DNA of 38,224 nt from an uncultured Crocinitomix sp. (GTDB lineage Bacteria > Bacteroidota > Bacteroidia > Flavobacteriales_D > Crocinitomicaceae), in NCBI GenBank assembly GCA_905478225.1, contig CAJQHR010000046.1, positions 1 to 38,224 of the forward strand, given 5' to 3'. This document shows positions 15,995 through 23,569 of this stretch, one piece after another; within the stretch, counting starts at the first letter, position 1; each line of letters starts with the position of its first letter. A model generated the notes under the pieces. It had not been told where the DNA came from, searched no databases, and saw nothing but the letters and a program-made list of their open reading frames with translations. The translations under genes were made by a program, and so were the position numbers.

Positions 15995-17254
15995 GTGTTC
16001 CAATCAAATCAACGTATGGATAAAAAGAATAATTCAAGAAGAAACTTCATTTCTAAATCAGCATTAGCTGCTTTTGCTGCCTTGGCGGGAACCAAAATTG
16101 TGTTTGGCGAAAATTTCCCGAGTGAACTTGAACCAATTGGTTTAGATGAACTGGAAACACCAGAAGGCATTCCCGGAAAAAGTGATGCCTTAACCATTTT
16201 AAACAATAAACCTTGGAATGCAGAAACGCCTCCCCATTTGTTAGATCCGGAAATTACACCAGCCAATTTAATGTTTGTGCGCAATAACGGGATTCCGCCA
16301 ACTGAATATGATTTGGAAAAATGGACTTTAACCATTGAAGGAGAAGCAGCCCAACAAAAAAAGACATACACGTTAAAAAAATTGTACGATAATTTCGCTC
16401 ATTACACCTATGACCTCACCCTTGAGTGTGGAGGAAATGGACGTGGAGAATTTAATCCACCGGCAAAAGGGAATCAATGGGGATTAGGAGGCGTGGCTTG
16501 CACGCGTTGGACAGGGGTTCGATTGAAAGATGTGTTAAATGATGTCGGTTTAAAAAGCACGGCGGCTTATATTGGTTATTATGGTGCGGATACGCATTTG
16601 TCTGGTGATTCGTCAAAAGTTGTTATTTCAAGAGGCGTACCAATTCAAAAAGCCATGGAGGACGAATCGTTAATTGCTTGGGCAATGAATGGTGAAGCAA
16701 TTCCAAAAATGAATGGATATCCGTTACGATTGGTGATGGGGGGTTGGCCTGCTTCAGTTTCTGGTAAATGGCTGACTAAAATTGTAATTAGAGATAAGGA
16801 ACATGATGGGCCAAAAATGGGTGGACAATCTTACCGAATACCGAAGTATCCCGTTCCGCCTGGAACAAAAGTACCGGATGAGGACATGAAGATTATTGAA
16901 TCTATGCCGGTTAAATCCATTATTACTTATCCTAAAACGGGCGCAATAATTGGAAAGGGTCAGTCTTTCGAAGTTCGCGGTCATGCTTGGGCGGGTGATT
17001 TAAAAGTGAAAGCAGTTATGGTTTCAATTGATTTTGGAGTGACGTGGCAAAAATGCGAATTGAATCCGCCAAAAAATAGATTAGCTTGGCAAAGGTGGAA
17101 AACACGAATTACCTTACCAGAATTTGGATATTATGAATTGTGGGCGCGAGCAATAGATGAAAATGGAAAAGGGCAACCTATGGTTTTACCAGGTTGGAAT
17201 CCGAAAGGATATTTAAATAATGCGTGCCATAGATTAGCAGTAAAACAAGCTTAA
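15995..17254 (+). CDS. sorA: Sulfite dehydrogenase molybdopterin subunit (SorA-like)
   Basis: Periplasmic molybdenum enzyme that oxidises sulfite to sulfate. A Tat signal (SRRNFISK followed by an Ala-rich helix) shows export of the folded protein. The molybdopterin ligand is Cys145 (numbered from the GTG) in TLECGGNGR. The domain order is oxidoreductase molybdopterin-binding (about 90-270) followed by a dimerisation Mo-co-oxidoreductase domain (about 300-415, with VKAVMVSIDFGVTWQKCEL). AAAGGAG six bases before GTG 15995 supports that start; the ATG at 16016 is the alternative and keeps the whole Tat signal. The gene overlaps the cytochrome subunit by one base, as in SorAB pairs. Operator 4 lies upstream. 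Other sulfite-oxidase-fold enzymes share these motifs, so the substrate is inferred from context. Confidence 0.88.
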   Translation: MFQSNQRMDKKNNSRRNFISKSALAAFAALAGTKIVFGENFPSELEPIGLDELETPEGIPGKSDALTILNNKPWNAETPPHLLDPEITPANLMFVRNNGIPPTEYDLEKWTLTIEGEAAQQKKTYTLKKLYDNFAHYTYDLTLECGGNGRGEFNPPAKGNQWGLGGVACTRWTGVRLKDVLNDVGLKSTAAYIGYYGADTHLSGDSSKVVISRGVPIQKAMEDESLIAWAMNGEAIPKMNGYPLRLVMGGWPASVSGKWLTKIVIRDKEHDGPKMGGQSYRIPKYPVPPGTKVPDEDMKIIESMPVKSIITYPKTGAIIGKGQSFEVRGHAWAGDLKVKAVMVSIDFGVTWQKCELNPPKNRLAWQRWKTRITLPEFGYYELWARAIDENGKGQPMVLPGWNPKGYLNNACHRLAVKQA

Positions 17255-17754
17255 TGACTGATCAGGATAAAGAAAAAGTTTACGAACAAGCCATTAAACA
17301 AGCAAAGAACACCATTAACGTGGCATCTGTGCTGGTCCTTGCGGGGGTAGTTTTTATGATTCAATTAACCTATTTCCCTCAGTTTTTTTCTTCCACAGAT
17401 CAAAACATTTCCGCATTTGACACCACCGCAGTCGATCCTATGGTCATGACTATGGATCTTGATCCAACCGAGATTGAAAATGGAATCCATGTTCCTTCAG
17501 GATTAATTGTGGATGATGGTGTTGATTTGGTGATTCGAACCTGTGGCGTCTGCCATTCACTGGGTCTTGTGACACAGAACAAGGCAGATCGAGAGGGCTG
17601 GAAGGATATAATTGTTTGGATGCAAGAGACTCAGGGTCTTTGGAATTTGGGCGCAACAGAGGATGCTATTCTAACCTATTTAGCTAATAATTATGCACCC
17701 GTTGATGAGGGAAGAAGAAGGAATTTGGAAGTATTAGAATGGCACGACCTCTAA
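17254..17754 (+). CDS. sorB: Membrane-anchored monohaem cytochrome c (SorB-like)
   Basis: 166 residues. One N-terminal membrane anchor (about 22-42) is followed by a linker and a cytochrome c domain with a single haem site, C97-G-V-C100-H101. A plausible methionine ligand sits in IVWMQETQGLW. It would accept electrons from the molybdenum subunit and pass them to the respiratory chain. Start and stop of the two genes overlap (TAATG), so translation is coupled. A longer N-terminus and membrane anchor distinguish it from the soluble SorB of Proteobacteria. Confidence 0.88.
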   Translation: MTDQDKEKVYEQAIKQAKNTINVASVLVLAGVVFMIQLTYFPQFFSSTDQNISAFDTTAVDPMVMTMDLDPTEIENGIHVPSGLIVDDGVDLVIRTCGVCHSLGLVTQNKADREGWKDIIVWMQETQGLWNLGATEDAILTYLANNYAPVDEGRRRNLEVLEWHDL

Positions 17755-17831
17755 AGTGAAATTTGACCCCTAATTTGCAGTTTTTGGATACAACCAACTA
17801 GCAATGAATATCTAATCGCATTCAAGTTTCT

Positions 17832-17874
17832 GTAACAAATGTTACTTTTTTTGTTCGCACCAATGTTTAGTTTG
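17832..17874 (+). promoter_or_regulatory. CRP-type operator 5 and -7 box (SQR pseudogene)
   Basis: GTAACAAATGTTAC at 17832-17845 is a perfect palindrome (with T at 17831). The -7-like box TTAGTTTG at 17867-17874 starts 28.5 bases from the centre, one base less than at the other sites. It controls the now broken sulfide:quinone reductase gene. Confidence 0.75.
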
Positions 17875-17893
17875 GTCTTTCAAAATTATTCTT

Positions 17894-18566
17894 ATGACTC
17901 ATATACTAATTATTGGAGGAGGCACTGGCGGCATCATGACCGCAGCACAACTTCTCAAAAAAGGAAATGTAAAAGTAATGCTACTCGAACCAGCAGAATT
18001 TCATTATTATCAACCCGCATGGACTTTGGTAGGCTCGAATACCTATAACTTCGAAAAAACAAAACGCACAATGGCATCTGTCATGCCAGACGGGGTGAAC
18101 TGGATAAAAGAATTTGCAGACAAGTTTGATCCAGCAAATAATTCAGTAATTACCACCGCCGGAACAGAAATCAACTATGATTATTTAGTGGTTTCACCAG
18201 GTATTAAAATAGACCCTTCTTTAGTTGAAGGATTATCAGAGGCCATGGATAAAGGTGTGGTATGTAGTAATTATACGGGATCCTCAACACACTTGGGAAG
18301 TCCTAAGAAACTTCAAAGGAGGCACGGCTTTATTCACACAACCCGCAACACCAATAAAATGTGGTGGCGCTCCTCAAAAAATCATGTATTTGGCGGAGGA
18401 ACACTTTAAAAAAGTTGGAGTGAGAGGTAAAACAGATGTTGTATTTGCAACACCTGGGGGTGTAATTTTTGGAGTTAAACGCATTGCTAAAACGTTAATG
18501 GAAGTGGTAAATCGTAAAGACATTAATTTACGTTTTCATCATAAATTAGTGAGAGTTGATTTTTGA
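17894..18566 (+). pseudogene. Sulfide:quinone reductase, truncated and frameshifted
   Basis: The intact enzyme oxidises sulfide to sulfane sulfur and passes electrons to quinone. The first 128 codons (17894-18276) are a good SQR start: FAD-binding GGGTGG, the FHYYQPAWTLVG segment, and a first cysteine in GVVCSNYT. The frame then breaks at a GGG run (18277-18279). Removing one G restores DPQHTWEVLRNFKGG and continues to a second cysteine in PIKCGGAPQKIMYLA. The restored frame ends at 18566 after HHKLVRVDF, only about halfway through a normal 380-400-residue SQR, so the third cysteine and the C-terminal part are missing. Sequence beyond belongs to another gene. Operator 5 precedes it. Confidence 0.88.
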
Positions 18567-19037
18567 CTCAATAAGTTTAGCTGAAGTGGGAGCAAATTAT
18601 CTCAAACTCAAAAAAGTTGAAAAGGGATTTCAATCCCCAAGTTTTTCAATGAAGGATATTAATGGCAACCTTGTTTCTTTGTCAGATTTTAAGGGAAAAT
18701 TAGCCCAAATAGATATTTGGGCGACTTGGTGTGCACCCTGTATGGCAGAAATACCAGATCTGAAAAAACAGAGGAATATTTTGCAGGAAAAGAAATTGTT
18801 TTTGTGAGTATCTCAATAGATAATCAAAAAGAGAGTTGGAAAAAAATGATTGAAGAAAAAGAAATGCGAGGCGTTCAATTATTTGCTGATGATCCAAACG
18901 ATCCTTTTATTAAGGCCTATGATGTTCAGGGAATTCCACGTTTTATACTTTTAGATCGAAAAGGTAAAATAATTGACCCAAACATTACACGTCCATCAGA
19001 TGAGGACTTAATTCCGCTGATAGAAGCAAATTTATAG
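18567..19037 (+). pseudogene. TlpA-like thioredoxin C-terminal remnant
   Basis: Starting without its own start codon directly after the truncated SQR, the sequence encodes the tail of a TlpA/peroxiredoxin-type thiol-disulfide protein: FQSPSFSMKDINGNLVSLSD, then the active site WATWCAPC. A second frameshift follows: a run of six A at 18763-18768 has lost one base, since seven A restore LKKTEEYFAGKE. The remaining frame (VFVSISIDNQKESW..., to 19037) holds the thioredoxin cis-proline segment QGIPRFILLDRKG. The N-terminal part is missing. The SQR-TlpA border at about 18565 is best explained by a deletion that joined two unrelated genes. Confidence 0.82.
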
Positions 19038-19041
19038 TTGG

Positions 19042-19386
19042 TTATAAAAAGCCGAGTTCCAATTGTGCCTCTTCACTCATCATATCCTTGTCCCAAGGTG
19101 GGTCAAATACAATATTCACCTTTGCTTCAGTAACGCCGAATACAGTTTCAACCTTGTTCTTTACATCAACAGGTAAACTTTCTGCAACGGGGCAATTAGG
19201 AGAGGTTAACGTCATGTCCACATCCACAAATCCATCTGCTTTAATTTTGACCTCATAAATTAAGCCCAGTTCAAATATATCCACCGGAATTTCTGGATCG
19301 TAAATCTCTTTTAACGCAGCAATAATGTTCTCTTCCAACGCTCTAATTGCTTCCTTGTCCATATTTCCTTCTTTTGAAACTATCAT
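19042..19386 (-). CDS. DUF59/MIP18-family Fe-S assembly protein (SufT-type)
   Basis: A 114-residue cytosolic protein of the MIP18 family. Core motif: AALKEIYDPEIPVDIFELGLIYEVK with DPE-P, then MTLTSPNCPVAESLPVD, where the cysteine is conserved. These proteins assist iron-sulfur cluster maturation. The ATG at 19386 overlaps the sufE stop by one base (TAATG read on the minus strand), supporting that start over an ATG at 19362. It is the last gene of the sufS-sufE-DUF59 operon. Confidence 0.9.
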   Translation of the reverse strand: MIVSKEGNMDKEAIRALEENIIAALKEIYDPEIPVDIFELGLIYEVKIKADGFVDVDMTLTSPNCPVAESLPVDVKNKVETVFGVTEAKVNIVFDPPWDKDMMSEEAQLELGFL

Positions 19387-19802
19387 TACTTCATTTTTAA
19401 TGCCAAGGCATACATTTTCATTTGTTTAACCATTGCCACCAAACCATTACTTCTGGTAGGGGAAAGGTGTTCTTGCAAACCAATTTCTTTAATAAAATCA
19501 AGCTTGGCTTCTAATATTGTATCGGATGTTTCGTTCGACAATACATCCACTAAAACGGCAATAATTCCTTTTGCAATAATTGCATCAGCATCTGCCGTGA
19601 ATATAATTTTTTCGTCCTTTTTTTCTGCGTACAACCACACAGTCGATTGGCATCCTTTAATGATATTTTCTTCCTTTTTATGGGCAGCATCAATCAAAGG
19701 TAAATCTTTCCCTAGTTCTATAATGTATTCGTACTTCTCCATCCAGTCGTCATAAATGGCGAAGCTTTCTACTAATTCGTTTTCTTTTTCTGTAATGCTC
19801 AT
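19386..19802 (-). CDS. sufE: SufE sulfur acceptor
   Basis: 138 residues. SufE takes the persulfide sulfur from the SufS cysteine and delivers it to the scaffold. The acceptor cysteine is in IIKGCQSTVWLYAEKK (about residue 51), the invariant site of the family. The later STSR-like segment LQEHLSPTRSNGL is also typical. The gene begins one base after the sufS stop, in the same transcript. Confidence 0.93.
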   Translation of the reverse strand: MSITEKENELVESFAIYDDWMEKYEYIIELGKDLPLIDAAHKKEENIIKGCQSTVWLYAEKKDEKIIFTADADAIIAKGIIAVLVDVLSNETSDTILEAKLDFIKEIGLQEHLSPTRSNGLVAMVKQMKMYALALKMK

Positions 19803-19803
19803 T

Positions 19804-21021
19804 TTAACTTAGCATAGTTATCGCTTTTTTCAAAGCAATTATAAATTGATCAATCTCTTCTTTTGTATTGTAAAAACTGAATGAAGCCCGAATTGTTCCC
19901 GGAATTTGGTAAAAATCCATTATTGGTTGTGTACAATGGTGTCCAGTTCGCACGGCAATTCCTTGTTGATTCAGCAGTGTGCCTATATCATAGGGGTGAG
20001 TGCCTTCAATTAAAAATGAAATGGTACTTCCCTTTTTTTCAGCAGTGCCATAGAATTGTATTCCATCAATTTCACTGAGCTTTTCAGTAGCATGCACCAA
20101 TAAATCAGTTTCGTGCTTTTTAATCCCTTCAAGGTCTTGTTCTTCAAGCCACGCTATTGCTTTTCCAAAACCAATACCTCCAATTATATTCGGTGTGCCG
20201 GCTTCAAACTTATGCGGTAATCCGTTGTAAGTCGTTTTTTCTAGTGTCACCGTTTTAATCATGTCACCACCTCCTTGGTAAGGAGGCATTGCGTTTAACA
20301 ATTCTTCTTTTCCATAAAGCACGCCTACACCTGTAGGTCCAAAAACTTTATGACCAGAAAAAACTAAAAAATCGCAATCTAATGCTTGAACATCAATTTG
20401 CTCGTGCTGTAATGATTGGGCTCCGTCAATTAGAACTTTGGCGCCAATTTTATGTGCCGCTTGAATAATTTCGGCTATTGGGTTTATAGTTCCCAAGGCG
20501 TTTGAAATATGCGTTACTGAAACAAGTTTCGTTTTAGTTGTTAAAAGATTAGGGAGTTCGGCCATTATCAATTCTCCGGCTTGGTTCATTGGAATGTATT
20601 TTAGAACTAATCCACGTTCTTCTGCTAACATTTGCCATGGAACAATGTTAGAATGGTGTTCCATTTGCGAAATCAAAATTTCATCTCCCGCTTTCAAAAG
20701 TTTACCAAAACTGCTTGCAACTAAATTAATACCATGCGTGGTGCCTTGGCTAAAAATAATCTCATAATCATTTTTAGCGTTGATATATGTTTGAATCGTT
20801 TTTCTAGCGTGTTCGTAGTTTTCAGTTGCTACTTGGCTTAAATGATGAACTCCGCGGTGAATATTTGAATTTTCGGACGTATAATACGTCTGTATACAGT
20901 CAATTACCGCTTGCGGCTTTTGAGAAGTAGCGCCGTTATCAAAATAAATGAGCGGATACTTTCCAATCTTGGTGTCAAGAATTGGAAACTGTTTTCGTAT
21001 GTTTTTTACATCAAATGACAT
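19804..21021 (-). CDS. sufS: SufS cysteine desulfurase
   Basis: PLP enzyme that removes sulfur from cysteine for iron-sulfur clusters (cytosol). The PLP lysine lies in FSGHKVFGPTGVGVLYGK, the histidine that stacks on PLP in EHHSNIVPW, and the catalytic cysteine in RTGHHCTQPIM. The class II desulfurase layout and 405 residues fit SufS. The ATG at 21021 is preferred; a TTG 15 bases further up lies in the promoter. A perfect -7 box TAAATTTG (21034-21041, minus strand) with an upstream GTTG about 19 bases away gives a short leader. No other SUF scaffold genes (B, C, D) are in the window. Confidence 0.94.
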   Translation of the reverse strand: MSFDVKNIRKQFPILDTKIGKYPLIYFDNGATSQKPQAVIDCIQTYYTSENSNIHRGVHHLSQVATENYEHARKTIQTYINAKNDYEIIFSQGTTHGINLVASSFGKLLKAGDEILISQMEHHSNIVPWQMLAEERGLVLKYIPMNQAGELIMAELPNLLTTKTKLVSVTHISNALGTINPIAEIIQAAHKIGAKVLIDGAQSLQHEQIDVQALDCDFLVFSGHKVFGPTGVGVLYGKEELLNAMPPYQGGGDMIKTVTLEKTTYNGLPHKFEAGTPNIIGGIGFGKAIAWLEEQDLEGIKKHETDLLVHATEKLSEIDGIQFYGTAEKKGSTISFLIEGTHPYDIGTLLNQQGIAVRTGHHCTQPIMDFYQIPGTIRASFSFYNTKEEIDQFIIALKKAITMLS

Positions 21022-21033
21022 GCTACTTTTTTG

Positions 21034-21064
21034 CAAATTTAGTGAGATTGTTCTGATTTACAAC
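21034..21064 (-). promoter_or_regulatory. Promoter of the sufS operon
   Basis: On the minus strand, TAAATTTG (21041 to 21034) is an exact TAnnTTTG -7 box. A GTTG about 19 bases upstream serves as the -33 element. The predicted start lies within about ten bases of the sufS ATG. Confidence 0.65.
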
Positions 21065-21189
21065 CATTATTTAGAATTGTTCTAAATAATACTCCTTGGG
21101 GAGCGAAAATTTTGGTTATTTTTGTTCAGATCATCCTATGCCGCTAGGTGTTTTAAATAGGTGGCTTGGATGATAAAAAAACTGAAAAA

Positions 21190-21381
21190 ATGAGTAAAGC
21201 AGAGGATTTTAGAAATCAATACAATCAATTTAGATCTTCTGATTTTGAGTTTTTGGCAATGTCTAATCAGCCATTATGTATTTCAGATGATTATAAAATA
21301 ATTCTGCCCTTAAACAAAGATTACTTCAATGATGGCATCCCGAAAAAAGTAATCAGAAAAATAATTAGAAAGCTTAAATAA
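21190..21381 (+). CDS. Small hypothetical protein
   Basis: 63 residues from the ATG at 21190; a TTG at 21166 is the only longer option. The peptide is charged and ends in a strongly basic stretch (KKVIRKIIRKLK). No signal peptide, membrane segment or known family is seen. It is divergent from the suf operon and stands 77 bases before the aminotransferase gene. It could be a real small gene or a remnant; the base composition resembles coding sequence. Confidence 0.45.
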   Translation: MSKAEDFRNQYNQFRSSDFEFLAMSNQPLCISDDYKIILPLNKDYFNDGIPKKVIRKIIRKLK

Positions 21382-21458
21382 CGATATATTCACAAAAGCT
21401 AAAATAAAAACGGTCAAACCGCAGTCTTTAATCTTTAGTCTAAGAGCGCAGCGATCTA

Positions 21459-22610
21459 ATGTCTAAAACCATGATAAAATCAAAGCTACCCAACATAGGA
21501 ACAACAATATTCTCGGTAATGTCGGCTTTGGCCAACGAGCATAAGGCGGTGAACTTATCACAAGGTTTTCCTGATTTTCCAATAGATGACAGACTTAAAT
21601 CTTATATTGGAGAAGCTTTAGATCAAAATCAAGTGCAGTATGCACCAATGCCAGGGCGGTTAGATTTGCGCGAAGCGATTTCGAAGAAGGTAAAACAACA
21701 ACATGGCATAGCGGTTAATCCCAATACTGAAATTACAATTACGGCTGGTGCTACGCAGGCTATTTATACAGCCATAACAGCAATTATAAATGAAGGGGAC
21801 GAAGTGATTTTGTTCGATCCGGCTTATGATTGTTATGATCCAACGATCAGGGTGAACAAAGGAATTCTGATTCATTTGAAATTGAAACATCCAACGTATC
21901 ATATCAATTGGGAGGAGGTTCGTGAAAAAGTAACGGCAAAAACGAAATTAATCATCACCAATAATCCGCACAATCCTTGTGGTTCAGTTTGGACTGAAGA
22001 CGACATAAAATCTTTAGAGGAATTAGTACAGGCCCATCCGGAATTAATGGTTTTAAGTGATGAGGTCTATGAGCATATCCAATATAATAATGAACATCAA
22101 TCTGTATTAAAGTCGTCAATTTTGCGTGAACGGAGTTTCATAACCTATAGTTTTGGGAAAACAATGCATGTTACGGGCTGGAAATTGGGTTATTGTATCG
22201 CCCCTGAGTCATTCACCGCCGAATTTAGAAAAATCCACCAGTATATGGTGTTTTGTGCAAACAACACTATGCAGTATGCGGCGGCTAAATATTTAAATGC
22301 GGGTGAATTTTGGAGAGAAGTGATGCCAATGTATCAGCAGAAAAAGGATTTGTTTATGGAACAGATTAAAATGTCTCGGTTTAAACCGTTGACGTGCTCT
22401 GGCACTTATTTTTGTCTCCTAGATTATAGTGAAATTTCAACGCTTCCTGACGTGGACTTCGCCAAAGAGTTAACGATTAAATATGGCGTTGCTGCAATTC
22501 CAGTTTCTGTTTTTTATCAAGACCAAACAGATCATAAAGTAATTCGTATTTGTTTTGCCAAGCAAAATGAAACGCTCATTAAAGCTGCCGAGTTATTATG
22601 CAAGATTTAA
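21459..22610 (+). CDS. Methionine-type aminotransferase (class I/II, YbdL-like)
   Basis: 383 residues, cytosolic PLP enzyme. The PLP lysine is in SFGKTMHVTGWKLGY (about residue 230), with the family motifs NLSQGFPDFP (about 33), ITAGATQAIY, and the N-N-P-H-N-P-C-G segment. The GFP[DN]FP start and the VTGWK motif point to the KMTB/glutamine or methionine aminotransferase subgroup that regenerates methionine. The gene overlaps the omega-amidase gene by 13 bases, a known pairing: glutamine transamination yields 2-oxoglutaramate, which the amidase removes. A second ATG twelve bases downstream is possible. Confidence 0.88.
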   Translation: MSKTMIKSKLPNIGTTIFSVMSALANEHKAVNLSQGFPDFPIDDRLKSYIGEALDQNQVQYAPMPGRLDLREAISKKVKQQHGIAVNPNTEITITAGATQAIYTAITAIINEGDEVILFDPAYDCYDPTIRVNKGILIHLKLKHPTYHINWEEVREKVTAKTKLIITNNPHNPCGSVWTEDDIKSLEELVQAHPELMVLSDEVYEHIQYNNEHQSVLKSSILRERSFITYSFGKTMHVTGWKLGYCIAPESFTAEFRKIHQYMVFCANNTMQYAAAKYLNAGEFWREVMPMYQQKKDLFMEQIKMSRFKPLTCSGTYFCLLDYSEISTLPDVDFAKELTIKYGVAAIPVSVFYQDQTDHKVIRICFAKQNETLIKAAELLCKI

Positions 22611-23386
22611 GAATTGGATTGATCCAGACCCAACAATTTTGGGAGGATAAAACGGCAAACCTTAACCATTTTGAAAGTCATTTTTTAAATCATATCGACG
22701 CAAATTCGGTTGATTTGGTTTTGTTACCAGAAATGTTTAACACCAGCTTTTCCATGAATGTAGCATCCATTGCCGAGCAAATGGATGGAGCTTCACTTGT
22801 TTGGTTAAAGACTTGGGCAAAAAAGCTCAATTGTCAAATGGGTGGAAGCATTATAATCTCAGAAAATGGACAGTATTATAATCGTTTTGTAATTGTTTCG
22901 AAAAATGGAATTGAAGCCACCTATGATAAACGCCACCTTTTTAGAATGGCAAATGAAGATCAACATTTCGCTGCAGGTCAAAATCGAGTGATTCATCAAA
23001 TGAAAGGCTGGAGCATTTTATTGCAAGTTTGTTACGATTTGCGTTTCCCCGTTTTTTCTAGAAATCGACTTGTCGATAACAAAAAAGAATATGAGGCGGT
23101 AGTTTATGTGGCCAATTGGCCTAAAAAACGAGCGTTTATTTGGAAAAACCTGCTGCAAGCTCGCGCAATTGAGAACCAAGCTTATTCCGCTGGACTGAAT
23201 CGAGTGGGTGAAGATGGAAATGGAATTGAATATTCTGGTGATTCAATGGTTGTTGATCCTTGGGGAAATATTTTAACCACTTTCCCATCGCATGAGCAAA
23301 AGTTTCAAATCATTACATTGGAAAAAAGCGTATTGAACGACATTAAGACAAGTTTTCCGGCTTATTTGGATGCTGACACGCTCTAA
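22598..23386 (+). CDS. Omega-amidase / nitrilase-superfamily hydrolase (YafV/Nit2-like)
   Basis: 262 residues. The nitrilase catalytic triad is visible: Glu45 in LLPEMF, Lys111 in YDKRHLF, and Cys145 in LLQVCYDLRFP. This Q-V-C-Y-D-L-R-F-P context is typical of the 2-oxoglutaramate amidase subgroup. It hydrolyses the alpha-keto acid amide produced when glutamine serves as amino donor, pulling the upstream aminotransferase toward methionine. The two genes overlap by 13 bases, indicating coupled translation. No signal peptide; cytosolic. Confidence 0.9.
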   Translation: MQDLRIGLIQTQQFWEDKTANLNHFESHFLNHIDANSVDLVLLPEMFNTSFSMNVASIAEQMDGASLVWLKTWAKKLNCQMGGSIIISENGQYYNRFVIVSKNGIEATYDKRHLFRMANEDQHFAAGQNRVIHQMKGWSILLQVCYDLRFPVFSRNRLVDNKKEYEAVVYVANWPKKRAFIWKNLLQARAIENQAYSAGLNRVGEDGNGIEYSGDSMVVDPWGNILTTFPSHEQKFQIITLEKSVLNDIKTSFPAYLDADTL

Positions 23387-23569
23387 AACCTGCCTTTTCT
23401 AATCCGAAAAGCATGTAAACAACAGACATATAGCGGTTTACTCTTCGGTTTTGATTAAATCATACGTTTAATCAATAGTTACTACAGTTAAATAAATGAC
23501 CCCTAAATTCGACTCACCTTTCATGAGTTCCTTCCGTGAATACTACTGAAATATAAAAATCTAACAAAA

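Noticed and set aside
18277-18279. Programmed frameshift in the SQR gene
   Set aside because: GGG is not a known slippery site and the gene lacks its second half anyway, so decay explains it better.
21459-23386. Aminotransferase-amidase overlap as a new pathway
   Set aside because: The pairing of a glutamine-dependent methionine aminotransferase with an omega-amidase is an established salvage arrangement.
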